DNA of 64,000 nt from Tenrec ecaudatus (Eukaryota > Chordata > Mammalia > Afrosoricida > Tenrecidae). Made by a program: the position numbers and the translations under genes. The stretch spans positions 119,124,437 to 119,188,436 of the forward strand of contig NC_134538.1 of NCBI RefSeq assembly GCF_050624435.1. Reading direction: 5' to 3'. Below the pieces are notes generated by a model. It saw only the letters and a program-made list of their open reading frames with translations, was not told the DNA's origin and ran no database searches. Positions 36,886 to 48,804 of the stretch are shown here, one piece after another (the first letter of the stretch is position 1; each line of letters starts with the position of its first letter).

Positions 36886-37333
36886 AAACCCATTGGCATG
36901 TTCTTAGGATCACTCTGTAGAATGTTCCGTGGTTCAGGGTACAGGAGGCATGCTGCAATCAGTCCTCGGAGAAGACCTCCATCTCGCATGATGTCAGCCA
37001 CCAGAAGCAGGTTGGTGGGAGTCCCAGGGCAGGGGTGTCGACGCTGTTTCTTTGCACGGTACTTGTCCTAGATGCTGGCTTTTGCTCCTCCCATCGGCTC
37101 ACTTGTGTTTCAGTTTGCGCCTGCACACTTTCCCGATTCTGAATGCTTGGCTTGAATCTCTGCTCATGTTTCTTGAATGTCAACTCCGTCGTTCTGAGCA
37201 AGAACCTTGGTTATGGCAAGCAGCACATGTTTGGATGCCAAATGGGGCCCTGCCCTTGATGTTTGGCTTGCATTTCAACAGAGCCTCCATCATGGCTACA
37301 TCCACTTTCCCAGCCCCTAGAACCACACAGCCA

Positions 37334-37984
37334 CCACAGTGTCATGAGCGGCGCGATCAATAATTACTTAACGCTCTTAGACATTTTCGAATGCTCAGTT
37401 TATTCACTGCAAACACATGAAACAATCTAAAAATAACTCAAACCACTAAGGATAAGAGTATTTGGGCAAGCATGAGCATAAGGGCATACTAACAGCACTC
37501 TTCACACATATGATTCTAGCATCAAAGTCCCAACATGTATTGCCTGCAGTGGTGCACTCACCCCGGGTAGAGTTGGAGAGAGCAGGAGTGGACGTCCTTG
37601 GTTCCTAGCTCTCTGCAAAGTCAACGTCTCTACCAGGTTTAAGTGACAGCTTGGCTGGCTCTTTGACGTCTTCACAGTCCCAGTCAAGTCCTATCGGGTT
37701 TCTCCACATTTTAGGTGGCTTGGCTGGCTTTTGGGCATCAGTCAGGTTCAGCTAAGTCTTATCAGGGTTCCCCACACTTTTGCGATGGATCCTTGAATCA
37801 GCTGTTGATTCTTGGCAATGGTCCAATTTCTTGGCTGGGCCCTGATGTCACACTTTATTTCTTCTCTAAAGTGGAGTTTCTTGTGCTTGTTTCTTTGAGG
37901 TGGCTCAAACATCTTGCAAGGTCAACATCTTGCAAGGAAGTTCAACATCTTGCAAGGAAGTTCTATGGTACACTCATCACATAG
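37334..37984 (-). repeat. Solo LTR-like insertion within the CCT6A pseudogene
   Basis: About 650 bp foreign to the pseudogene. On minus it starts TGTGATGAG and ends CTCATGACA, near-perfect inverted termini of LTR type. It carries AATAAA (reverse complement at 37398-37403) about 65 bases from its end. Near its start, three copies of a 'cttgcaagg'-type unit occur in tandem (37911-37962). Clear flanking duplications are not visible. The family differs from the LTRs at 350, 27883 and 28465. Confidence 0.6.
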
Positions 37985-38490
37985 ATATCAGTTTTGATGA
38001 ACTTCAAGCCCTCTCAATTGGCGTCTTTCATTTGAGTGAGGATGGGTTTATCTGGTCCTTCAGACAGCAGCATGGTTGAGGTGGGTTACTGCTCTTCTCG
38101 ATGAAGGTGAACTCTATGACCAAGGCATCCCCAGAGGCGAGGCCTGTGTATCCCAGACAGCCAGATGTAGGTTTTCTACAGAACTGGACACTACACAGCC
38201 CCAGGCAAGCGTCAGCCTCTCCATGTTTCTCTGCTTGGCTCAGCACAGGGTCACGATGCAGATGTCTTCCTTGGCCGTAAATGCCATACTTGTCTAAACA
38301 AAAGGGATCAATTCCCTTTCATTTAATAGCCACAAATCCTATATTGGAATCGCCATTAACTTTCTTCTTCAGTTCTATTCTTTTCTTCACTCGGTCTTCA
38401 GTGAATTTTCTTTCAGCTTTTATAATATTCTCCCTCTTTACACTTGTAAAATAAGCCTCTGTTTCTGCATATTTCAAAAATACATTGCAG

Positions 38491-38652
38491 GAGCTCAGGT
38501 AGCATCATTGCTAGTGCTGGGCTGCTCACCTCAAGAGCCACAGAAAGACAAGGCTCTCTATTCCATGACAAATTCATCTTGGGAAACTCTCAGGGCCAGT
38601 TCTACCTTGTCTGTCCTTCGGGTCTCTATCAAGCATTGACTTGACGGCAGTA
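38491..38652 (+). mobile_element. AfroSINE within the CCT6A pseudogene
   Basis: 'ggtagcatcattgctagtgc' head, 'gctgctcacctcaagagcca' body, 'gtctctatcaagcattgact' tail with 'tgacggcag'. Pseudogene sequence resumes on both sides. Confidence 0.75.
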
Positions 38653-39446
38653 CGAAGGCCGCACTGCTAGTGTGGACCTTCACATCTTCTATTCCTTTCT
38701 TCCCGTCAGGATCCCAACCACATGGTTCAAAACCAGCCCTCGGATTAAGTTTGTATCCACTTCTGATTTCTCTCTCATCTCTATGCTTTTGACCGAGAAG
38801 AGGTCAAAGGGCTCATCTCGCCTTTTAATGGCAAGAACGGCGCTCACTACAACCTCTGTGAGAGTTCACGTGGACTTTCCTGTGCAGCGAAATCCTGTCC
38901 CCATCTGTCAGGGCTTCTTTGTCCATCGCTTTGCTGACTTTGCTGTGTCCACAAATTGAAGGCCCTTTTTCTTCATGACTTCCAAGTCTGTCATTCTTAA
39001 GTGGGGAGACAGGCCTTCAAAACTACAGAAGGTGACCTGCTGAAGGATCGGGACCTAGACAGGATGCCATCTCCAGTTATGTCATCCATGGCTGTTGTAA
39101 CTTTCGATATTAAGGAGGCTCTGGGGGTTGACTTCGCATTTCATGGAAGAGCACTCTGCCATCTTTGATAAGCTCAATGTCTCCAGCACCAGAAACAAGC
39201 ATTTGCATGGTGCTCCTGGACCCAACATTGGTCCTCAGAACATCCTGTAGCCCCTGGGATGTGTGGACATTGACCAACAGAGCTGCCTGGGCTTGGAACA
39301 CCTGACCTTGTGTTTCGGGGTCTTCACAGCTGACATGGTGTGGGCAACAGAGGGAGGATGAGAGCTGGCTGACAGAAACCTACAGAACAGTCCAGCATGG
39401 CCGGGGCCCAACCCCTCAAGAGGATGTTGAGGTCTCATTTTGATCG

Positions 39447-39600
39447 GGAGTCACTGGAAGGCTTGGTGCTCGACAGCTAGTCAAAAAGTTGGCAGTTTGA
39501 AGTCACCAGTGAGCACAGAGGACACACCTGAAGATCATTGAAAAGTCGCAGACTTGACACCTCTGGGGTCACCGTGAGCGGAATCGACTCAACAGTTTCA
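39447..39600 (+). mobile_element. AfroSINE
   Basis: Immediately upstream of the pseudogene's 5' end. 'aaaaagttggcagtttgaag' and tail 'gtcaccgtgagcggaatcga' with 'ctcaacag'. Confidence 0.8.
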
Positions 39601-39920
39601 CTACCTTTGTTAGCCTTTTCTTTCCTTCAAAAAACTCAACACTGAGAAAACGATGTTTTAATCAGGAATTGTTGTCAGGGGCAGGTGGGGGGTTGTTTTC
39701 TTTTTCCCTGCAGGGCATTCCACATCTAGGATAATACAGGTACCAACATTTAAAATTGTGATGTAATGAATGGACAAATAGCATTTCCACTAACATGTGT
39801 TTTACTTTAAAATATTTCCTTTTCCCCATCAACATATAAAATTTATATAAGTGTACTATATTTATGAATTAGGCAAGACATTGAAATTGGGAAACTCTAA
39901 ATAGGTGAGTCAGTCAGTCA

Positions 39921-40102
39921 CAATGAAGCATTGGTTTCGTAGTGGTTATGCTTGGGACTCTGAGAATCTATGAGCCTCTGGGAGAGAAAGATGAGGCTTT
40001 CTGTTCCTATAAAGGTGTCCAGCCATGGAATCTCATGGGGGCAGGTTCCACTCTGTCCTAAAGGGTCACTATGAATCAGAGTCCACTGGATGACTGTCAG
40101 TT
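39921..40102 (+). mobile_element. AfroSINE
   Basis: 'attggtttcgtagtggttat' head, 'gagagaaagatgaggctttc' body, tail 'gggtcactatgaatcagagt' with 'ccactggatgac'. Confidence 0.85.
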
Positions 40103-41135
40103 TAGAGTAAAAAGCACCAAGGATGAGAAAATTCATAAAATGAAGACAATAAAATATAGAGTAATGAGTGCATATATGTGCATGCCTGTGTGTATGTTGC
40201 ATATGTATTATCTACCAAAGGGTTAGTTTGATCTTTTTTGATAAAAATATATGTAAGGGGGAATATAGTGAAAGTAGCATTTCCATAGCCTGTTAGAAGG
40301 ATTATAGATTTTTTTTACCCATTTTGATAGTAATTGGAGTCATGGAATAAATAGTAGTCAGAGATAAAGCCCCAAAGCAAAGTGTTGGAGGACAGCCGTA
40401 GTGGTGGTAAAATTTTCTTTAGTAAGAATGACAAAGAATCAGAGATTGAAGATGTCCCAAATATTCAACTCTTCCAAGATGCTGCTGTGCTCCATCTCCA
40501 TCTCCCCCGATTCTGCAGTTCTCAGCAACACCCCACAGAAACTCAGGAAATGTTGAGAAAAGGCCTCACTTGGTGGTGATGTAGTTCAGTTCAAAAGCCA
40601 AGGGTCTGGCAGAGACTAATCAAATAGAGCCACAAGCGAAAAATGTCTGACTGCCACAGCAGGTATGCCTGCTTCCCCCAACGCTGTCTGCAAAGAGAGG
40701 TTTGGCTTTTCCTGTGAGGTAACATGTGCTAAAACCAGCATTTATACACCACAAAAGATGGTGTTTCAAGTTACACCCTCTGGCAAGGTAAAATTCAAAA
40801 TGCCCCCAAGGAACCAAAGGGTGTGGCTGGGTTCAGACTCTACCAATGTGAGGTCTTAAAGATGTCCCAAGGTAACAAAGATGTGGCTTGGCCCACACAC
40901 TCCACCAAATGCAAATCTCAACCCCACTCCGTTTGCTGATAGGACATGCCTCCAAATGAGAAGAAGCAGTTGTAAACATGAGTTAATAAGTGGAATTTGA
41001 AACACTGGAAGCCATGAAAATGAAATGGAACTCATAAGGACCCATTTCCTGGCATCCGTGAGCTGAACGGACTGGTATTTGCCACATTGAAGGAAACAGT
41101 CATGAGATTGGCTAGCCTGAGAATGACACTTCCAG
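40103..41135. other. Unassigned sequence; possible low-copy repeat at 40600-40880
   Basis: No gene recognised. The reverse complement of 40650-40730 ('acaggaaaagccaaacctct' onward) loosely resembles 63822-63880 ('actggaaaagccaaatctgt'), suggesting a shared repeat family, perhaps an LTR. The alignment is short and uncertain. Confidence 0.35.
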
Positions 41136-41139
41136 GAGA

Positions 41140-42105
41140 ACGGTGTCGAATTCATGGAGAAAATGGACAATTGGGGATTTATGTGGAAGTACAATACTGT
41201 CTATCACAGGCTATTTACTCAATCTGTATGCTGGCAAACAGAAAGCAGATTATATAGTGTGGAATGCCGCATCAGGATTGGAGGAAAGCGTGTTAGCAAA
41301 CTTCGGTATCCAGACCAAACAACCTGGCTTGTCTACAGTGAGGAGGACTTGAAGCACTTGCTGATGAAACTCAAGGATTGCATCTTTCAATATGGATTAC
41401 AACTCAGTTTAAAGAGAATCAAAGTCCGCACAACTGTACCAAGAGGTAATATATCCTAATAAATGGAAAATATATTGATGATGGCAAGGATTTCACCTAG
41501 CTTTGATCCCCAATCAGTGCTTTTGGAAGCAGCAGTCAAGAAATTAGACAAACTGCTTTGGCTAACTACGGTGTGCTGGGTCTTTTAAAGTGTCGAAGAG
41601 TAAGGATATTGTTTTGAGGAATAAGGAGAGCCTGATCCAAGTCACGGTGTTTGCACCCGTGCTCTTTTGAACCACATCTTATGTGTGTGAAAGTTGAGCA
41701 TCCAATGAGGAAGACTGAACCAGAATCTAAGGGATGTACTTGATTTATGGCGCTGGTGAAGACTACAGAAAGTACCACAGAGGGCCAAGAACCATCACAA
41801 ACCACACAAACCGATCTGTCTTGAAGAGGTACAGACAGCAAGGCTCCACCTCAGGCACTGCGGGCAGGTTGTCAGGGCGATCGGTGCCTGGGTAGGACAC
41901 TGGGCGAGGTAAAGCAGAAGAGCAGCAAGAAAGAGGAAATGTCCTGATGAGATGGGTGGACACAGTGGTTGCAGCAACAGCATTAAACGTAACAACAATG
42001 GCGCACGTGGCGCACAACCCGCAGCGCTTTTCTTCCATTCTATTAGGGTTGTTATGGTCTTGAACTCTCTGAATGGCACTTCCCCACAGCAAACAGCAGA
42101 CTTCT
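41140..42105 (+). mobile_element. RTE LINE, 3' fragment
   Basis: RT-to-3'-end order: 'ctcaatctgtatgctggcaa', 'gaggacttgaagcacttgct', 'gaagcagcagtcaagaaatt', 'aaagttgagcatccaatgag', then a 3' part with 'ggacacagtggttgcagcaa'. Frames are broken; the catalytic YADD block is lost. Confidence 0.8.
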
Positions 42106-45100
42106 CATGGTCCCACTATTGAGTTGTGTTCCAAGAAGTAGTGTTCTTTCATCACATTATTACAAGGAGGCGTAATAGCAAATTATTTATGATTGCTAAT
42201 ATTGAACTTGCTCACAAGGCTGAGATACTCTATGCCACGTGTCTACACCATTCAATTCAATTCCCTCTTGTTCTCGGAAGACTCCGCCCTGTACAGGGAC
42301 CACTGTGGTCTGTGTTGGGGAAACTTGCCAGTGGAAAGGTATGCTCACCTTCCAATAGGTGGTGCACCCAAGTTCCTTCAGCAATTAGAAATGATTTGAC
42401 CTTTCCTTTGTGATCTAAACTATGATTAATACTGTGACCAATAATGTACTGATTTTCAATGTATGTGTGTGTGTGCATTTGTGTGTGTGTCTGTTTTGCT
42501 GCTTTATAAAATCTGGAGCTCATTTGGCTTCTTACTCCTTTATTAGAAGCAAACCTAATCTTCATGGTTGCTATAGATGTCGTTGCTAATGCTCCTTTGA
42601 TCTTTCTGCAACGTTTCTTTCACTCCTCGAACCTGGCCTTCTACTCTTGTTATGACAGTGGGTGAATTTAATTACATTAAATTATGATTGATATCTTACC
42701 ACTTTTCATTGATTCTGGCTTCTATGTTTTCTCATCAATTATTATTCACAAAAAAGTCGATGCTCATTGTTGCTGCACTTTTGGAATTTTTGTGTACTTG
42801 AAATTGCTAACACTCGTTTAAGGGCAATGTAGAATGAGTTTAGAATTGCATTCATCACAGTTTCTCTATCTACTGCCTTAAGCCTCCTGCCTGGCCTGTG
42901 ATGTGCCCACAATAACAATGTTCTGAGAAAGAAAGGTAGCTCTTTTCACAAGGAGCATCTAGCAGGTCTTTTGGAAAATAATAACATTTCCCCTAGCTCT
43001 TGCTACCCAACTGTATTTTGGGTGTCATTGATTGAAATTGTGTCACATACCCATTTCTGAACCAGTAGGTGTTGCCAGAAGGGGACCAGGTGCGAATTGC
43101 CTATAACTGATTTACTGAAGTGATTACCGATTACTGAGAAGTAATAACATTGGCTTCCACTGGTGCTTGGGGGAAGTGATGTCTTTGGAGAAATTCAGAT
43201 ACCATTTGGAAATGGGAGAAAGGAGCAATAACACACGTGGTATGAATTTTCTTTTTATTATAACCGTTTTGAAAGAGGCCCATTGGCTCCATGCCTGCTA
43301 TACTCAAAATAGATTGCTAGAGGCCCGGGGACTCTGCAGTCAACATGCAGTGACATCTAAATTGAGTGTCCTAATCGTGTTGCTTTTGCTGGGTACGCTG
43401 CCTGACAAACTCTCTCGCCTTTTTTTAGCCCTTTGAGTTCGGTGTCAATTTTATTGGCACCCTGTGGAGTGATGGTATGTATACATGTGCGTTTTGCTCC
43501 AGCATTAATTTCTATTCAGTCACTGTCATTTCCAACAGAATTGGTTGCCACTTTGGTCTTGCTGGTCACCTCTGTCATATGAACACTGTGCTCCTGAAAG
43601 GGGGTGTGTCCTAATCTCTGTTCAGCTTCAAGCCTCTGCCTGCCTCTCATGAGGAATTTGGTCAGGGATAGTCCTAAGCCTGCACTGTATGCTAAGATCT
43701 TGGTCTTGAAAGTAAATAATTGCTGGCTTGGCAATTCTTTTAGGTACAAAGTTGAGAATGGGACTATCATTTTGACAATTAAGCCTTGTACGGCATTCCC
43801 CCAGCCCCTGGGAGTTTATGTTGTCACTAAGAAACCCAGTTACCTCTATTAAGTCCAATTTAAATGATGAGCATACCGTTACTAAATTATGACTCTCCCA
43901 CATTTCCTGTAATCACAACCTAACACATCTAAGTCAGACCAGTGCATCTACAATAGTGGCACATGGACACGGCCCAGCTGCTTTCTGTTTCACGTAGGGA
44001 AACTTGATTGCAGACACTACAGAGGATGTGTTCTATGGGATGACATACTGATTTCTGCTAAACACCAAGTATTTCCAAAGGAGATTATAAAAATATATTT
44101 CATAGTCTAATAAAAATCTTAAAAAGTAAATAATTATGCATGTAATAATTCAGGTGTTTTTCCAAAAGTGAAATGAGCCAATTGGGAGTAACTAAAGGAA
44201 ATTAATTTTTTAAAATGCTTCGTGAAAATAACTCTAGGAAAAACCAGATATATCAAACCATATTTTTAAGTGATAGTGTTAGAAGTGTATGAGAAGAGGT
44301 GTAAAAATAAAGGAAGGGTTATTTTATAAAATTTGGATGGCTTTTACTAAGGGATAATATTATCTTATATAAATGTTAAATTTTGAAATTTTAAAGGCAT
44401 TTGACTATATTATATTATAAAATGGTACACATGATTAACAAAGGAGGTCTTAACTATGTCATTCTGTTTTGCTCTTTTCTTTAGTAGCTTCATCTACCAG
44501 AACTTGCATATTTTCTTAGATAAATATTTATCAAGAAAAAACTTAGGGAACATACTTGGATTAGATGATGTTAAATAGTCATGCCATGTACTCTGTCGAA
44601 TCAAACACGTGTGTCATTAAAGACAAGACACTGTTTAAACTGAGGGTAAACTGGAGCTGTTCTGGAGTTCCCCGGATCCAGAACCAGCAAGAGAACATGC
44701 TGGTTGGTTTACCAATAATTTGTTAAAGTCAAAGGTGGGTGAGCAAAAATGGGGAGTTTACTGGGCAAGCACAACATATGTGGGTTATCTGCTGAGTTCA
44801 GTGTACATAAACGCAAGTACACTTGCTCTGGTCACAAGACAAGCACAGAAAAGCTCCTCTGGGATCATGGTACACAGTTGCTTTTCAAATGTGTCTTTCC
44901 CCAGAGGCCCATTGTGAAGATGTTTTGAGAATGCTGGGCATCAAGACCCTCCAGGCATAGGTGACTGACTCCTTGCATCTGCTTGGCCAGAAAGCAAAGA
45001 CCCTCAGGGAACAAGCTGCCAACACCCTGCATCACGAGAAACAAAACAAGACAAACATGTCCTTTGGGGTATGAAATACAGGAGAGAAATATCACTGTTA

Positions 45101-45330
45101 GAAAAGGCAATCTTGAAATTTCACCTGGATTCCAGACTCATGTCAAGACTGACGATGGAGTTAAACCTGTGGTTTCATTGCATGCAATGACTTACATGAG
45201 ACTGTCTGTCAGGGTCACAGAATGGAAAATTTACTGCCAAAGTTCACATTGAAAACACACACACAAGCTAATATTTGATCAACATAAATATTAAAGACAC
45301 AAGGCGGCACATTTATTCTAGAATTTGGCT
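42106..45330. other. Long unassigned stretch
   Basis: No gene recognised. 42465-42491 holds a short TG-rich tract. 42600-43100 and 43440-43860 have the look of an old LINE but I cannot name them. 44590-45240 is more GC-balanced and repeat-like, with an 8-bp inverted repeat GTTCTGGA/TCCAGAAC near 44659-44684. ORFs here (up to 91 codons) show no known domain. Confidence 0.35.
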
Positions 45331-45334
45331 TTGC

Positions 45335-45465
45335 TGAAGCACATAGGACATGGTAGAACTGCCTCAGTTCCCGAGACTGTAGCTGGTGATGTGAATAGAA
45401 AGCCTTGTCTGTGTCCCATGAAGCGGCTGGGCGGGTGGTGTCCACCTGATGGTCTTGGGGATCCC
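45335..45465 (-). mobile_element. AfroSINE, partial
   Basis: 'gtagaactgcctcagttccc', 'gagactgtagctggtgatgt' and 'gcggctgggcgggtgg' follow SINE order. A further plus-oriented tail scrap lies at 45510-45575 ('ggggtcaccatgactcagca'). Confidence 0.65.
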
Positions 45466-45579
45466 AGCCCAACATATAAACACTAGAGTGGGCTTTCTAC
45501 TCCCTTAAGCAGTTCCAGTTTCGGAAACCCACGGGGTCACCATGACTCAGCATGCTTCAGTAACTAACTGACGCTTCCT

Positions 45580-46265
45580 TAGGGCCTTCTACTGCAGGCA
45601 TAAAATAGCTTTAGGTACAAAGGCTACGTAATAACAAGTTAAATGCCAAGGCCTTATATACACGGTGAGGCATATTTCTCATTTAAGTATGACAACAAAT
45701 GATTCATGTCTTGTTAGATCTTTCTATAATAATTCATTTGTAGCGTCATGATAAAGAGTGTGGGTGTACATATGTGTTTAGATTCTTGGTAATATATTAC
45801 TTTTCAAGTCAACATAAATAGAAGAAGATATGTTCTATAAGCACACATGTTTTGTGACTTTGAAAAGTTCATAATTGCTGTTATTTTATATTTGTGGTAT
45901 TTTATTGCAGCAGATTTTTCTCATAAATGAGTTAAGCATTAATGATATTCTAATTTTCCCAAAGAATTGCCAGTTATTGATACATAAATGATCACTTAAG
46001 TCTATAAGTAGATTGTCGGTCATACCTTTCTATGGTGGAGTTGTATGGACATGTTATTTTAAGAAAAGTAAAAGGTAGAAACTCCTTTGTGTTCTACAAT
46101 TTTATTTTCTAAGAAAATGCGGGCCTAGACTCTGAATGAAAGTCTATTTAACAGTGCTTCATGAATGGCAACAAAACAGATGCATTCTGTTTTTCGTCGT
46201 CTCTCTAAATTGTCATTATTAGAAACCTGTTTTTTTTCTGTTTCAAGAACAGGTTTGCAGTCACC
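45580..46265. other. Unassigned AT-rich sequence
   Basis: No gene or named repeat recognised. Confidence 0.4.
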
Positions 46266-46269
46266 TACA

Positions 46270-47000
46270 CGTTCCTGAATATAGTCAGAGAATAATTTTC
46301 CTGAACCTTTGACCAAAAGAAAATGCCTGAACTACACCCGTGTTTCCACCACGTTCAGCAGAATTGAAACTGAAGTTCACAATGCCAGGCCTTTAGGTTC
46401 ATTATCTGGCTAGCAACCATGGGTAACTAGGGAGATATTTTCCCTGCAGTCAAGCTGAAAGAATGTCAATAAACTATTTCTCAAGGTCTACCAATACCTT
46501 TGTTATCAGATGGCCTGAGAAAATCTTTAGTTCATGATAAAGATGCAGAAACAATGTCTCAGGCAGGTCTGCATCATCCTTATCTGAGTTGTTTCCCTGG
46601 CTCCACTGACAAGGGACGTTTCACTTGAGAAAACTAAATAAGAGAAACATGCTCTGGGACCAGATTCCTCTAAGAAGCCACCTTATGTTGATCTAAATTT
46701 GTTGCCTCTAATCCAGTGGTTCTCAGCCCAGGGGTCGCATCCCCTTTGGAGGTCAAACGACCTTTGCATAGGGGTCACCTAAGACCATATTTCGGATGGT
46801 CTTTGGAACCAACACACTGCATCTCTATCCATCTCCTGGCTGGTCTGCCCACGTGCACATATGCACGCATGTGGGGTCACCACAACAGGAGGAACTGTAT
46901 TAAAGGGTCACGGTATTAGGAAAGTTGAGAACCACAGGCAAATGCTATAACTTAAGTTCTTTGTTTAACTGCTTACATAGGTGTCCATGGCGCCTCCATT
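46270..47000 (+). repeat. ERV LTR-like element carrying a SPIN insertion
   Basis: 46290-46710 and 46938-46985 align in order with 60210-60640: 'cctgaacctttgaccaaaag', 'ggctagcaaccatgggtaac', 'ctgaaagaatgtcaataaac', then 'ttctttgtttaactgcttac' against 'ttctttgctgggcttatta'. Sequence is therefore shared between two dispersed loci and is interrupted here by the SPIN element. The LTR call rests on the 60-kb copy standing next to an env remnant. Outer limits are uncertain. Confidence 0.5.
46714..46937 (+). mobile_element. SPIN non-autonomous hAT transposon (SPACE INVADERS)
   Basis: A 224-bp element. The left terminus is CAGTGGTTCTCAG and the right terminus is the inverse GTTGAGAACCAC with the last two bases altered (AG for TG). 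The body matches the SPIN_NA pattern as I know it: 'ggggtcgcatcccctttgga', 'caaacgacctttgcataggg', 'cctaagaccatatttcggat', 'gcccacgtgcacatatgcac', 'gtggggtcaccacaacagga', 'ctgtattaaagggtcacggt'. No transposase. 8-bp target duplications are not evident. SPIN is known for horizontal spread among distant tetrapods, including tenrecs. Confidence 0.9.
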
Positions 47001-48325
47001 TTGTATTCATTGATTTTACTTTGGTTTTACTATGGTGCGGCCCACGGCCCCTGTTTAAACAGCACTTACGGCCAGAATCAGTCTTCTGGATTATCATTTG
47101 AAGGTGTGTGTGGTTTCTTACTACATTATCTTTGGTGCTTGTCTGGGATCTGAATGCTGCTCTTCTCTTCAGTAAACTTTGAAGGATTGGTGAGTTCAAG
47201 TTGGCCACCAAGGTAATGATCTATGGTTGCGTTTTGGTTGTTCTCCTCTGCAAGACCTTGGGACCACGGTTTCGGAGGAGCGACTCGCTTGGTTTGCAGC
47301 TTTCACTACCCTATGCTGAGCTTCTCTGAAGACGTAGTTGGTTTCTGTATTATTATCTTCACCTTTACAATGCTGTGCTCTAAGCCTGTGGATGGTTTTA
47401 TGTTCATTGCCTCGAATTGATAAATTAAGTAGCTACCTTTGGTTATCCTCTACTGGATTTTTAGAAGGTAATCGGGTTGGTCTATTTTTCTTCTCTTTCT
47501 TTAAAACACATTAGTCTTCAACCCTCTGTTTTATATGCATGTTATTTCCTTAGTGAAATGAAGCAGGGCTTTTCAGAAGACTGTCAGAACACCTGACACT
47601 AGAAGAGGGATGCTTTCATCCCGCATGTCTGGAAGGGGTCTCAGCGCTGGCGCAGTTGGTATCTAGGTAGAAGAACAGATCGTAAATTAGAATTGGTGGT
47701 CTTCTCAACTAAAACCACCTCAGTTAAATGCCAGTCTTTGATTTTATGTATCTGAATTTTTGTGTGAACTAACACACCTGTGTTAAAACAGTTACCACTT
47801 GCCTAAACTCCTCTTGCAGTGCGCCCCTATGGACTGAGTGTCTGGCGACTCCCCTCTGCCCCCAGTCTAGGGATGTGACCAGTCTTGGGGGACACTGAGA
47901 GCATGGGACGCACATTTTAACAGCTGCAGGCAGGGTGGAAGGCAGCACCTTGTCATTTTGTTTCTCTTCAGATGAAACAAATTAGTCTACTTTTAAAATA
48001 TTTTCTGCTTCCTTTCCGATTGAGATTTTTCTCTGTTTTATTTGGTAATTAATGTTGGGTCCCTTTTGGTTTTCTAACTTTGTACATTTTTCTGTATGGG
48101 GAAATCAGGATGGATGGATATATGGAAAATAGTAACTGGATTAATAATTCCCTAGGGTTATTAGAAGTCGAGGGGTTTGGTGGGAATAAGGGGTTGACAG
48201 CAATGGATATAAGAAGGAGTCAAATATTATAATTAAATGTTATCTATTAAATATTATAGAAATATTAACGTATCCTAATTAGTATACAGTTATTGACGAC
48301 ATAACCTCTGATGGGACAATATAAT
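47001..48325. other. Unassigned sequence
   Basis: No gene recognised. 47001-47420 could be ERV internal sequence because it follows an LTR-like element, but no gag or pol motif is readable. Confidence 0.35.
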
Positions 48326-48329
48326 ATGA

Positions 48330-48800
48330 CACAGGTGCCCATGGTCCACTAAGTCCCCAAGATTTTGCGCCCCTCAACCTATTCCCACTTAGCATTCAGA
48401 AAAGAATTATGGGTGTGCAGAGCTGGACAGCTTTATTGAAGTGTGGATCGGCAGTCGCCCTCCCTCTGGAGCCGTACCTTACACTGATACCCCCTCCAGC
48501 CCTGCTCAGGCGTCCTATCCACTTCCACTAGGCCAGGGAGCCTCTGGTGCAGAAGGAGCTGTGACTTGTGCTCAGAAACCTTGCCACGGGTACTGCAGGC
48601 AAAGGACATCTCACTCCGGTGAGTTTATAGGTTCCAGGAGGAGGGGGCGTGCTGCACGTATTTTACCACACAAAGGGCACTAGTTGGGCTTCTTGCTTTT
48701 GTGAAAGTTTCATGTGCAACGAGCACAAAGCTCCAGATGAAGGTCATACCACACTGGCTATAGGTTTAGTGTTTCTTACCTATGTGCCGCAGCTGGTGCC
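48330..48800 (-). repeat. Possible solo LTR
   Basis: On the minus strand a GC-rich interior leads to AATAAA (reverse complement at 48432-48437) followed by about 100 bases ending in TGTGTCA. The right edge abuts an RTE 3' end at 48805. Single copy in this window, so the family is unsupported. Confidence 0.35.
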
Positions 48801-48804
48801 ACGC

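Larger units (their letters stand above)
36890..39436 (-). pseudogene. CCT6A: CCT6A (TCP-1 zeta) processed pseudogene, interrupted twice
   Basis: CCT6A encodes the zeta subunit of the cytosolic chaperonin TRiC/CCT (531 residues in human). On the minus strand the start codon is at 39336 ('MSAVKTPKH', compare MAAVKTLNP), then '[11 protein letters not shown]' and '[15 protein letters not shown]' (39110-39301). Frameshifted pieces follow through 38670-39000 and 38300-38480. Then come 'FTFIEKSSNP' near 38100, 'CVV.GAG' near 37310 and 'LVADIMRDGG' near 36980, with the stop at 36959. About 40-60 bases of 3' UTR-like sequence follow. No introns are visible over the full coding length, so this is a processed retrocopy. 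Many stops and frameshifts rule out function. A LTR (37334-37984) and an AfroSINE (38491-38652) sit inside it; without them the coding span is close to the parental length. Confidence 0.9.

Noticed and set aside
39110-39438. A functional CCT6A gene or first exon
   Set aside because: The similarity continues without introns across the whole coding length but with many stops, frameshifts and two transposon insertions, so it is a processed pseudogene.
43440-43860. A coding or LINE assignment for the GC-balanced stretch
   Set aside because: It has the feel of an old LINE but I could not align it to any motif I know, so no specific call was made.
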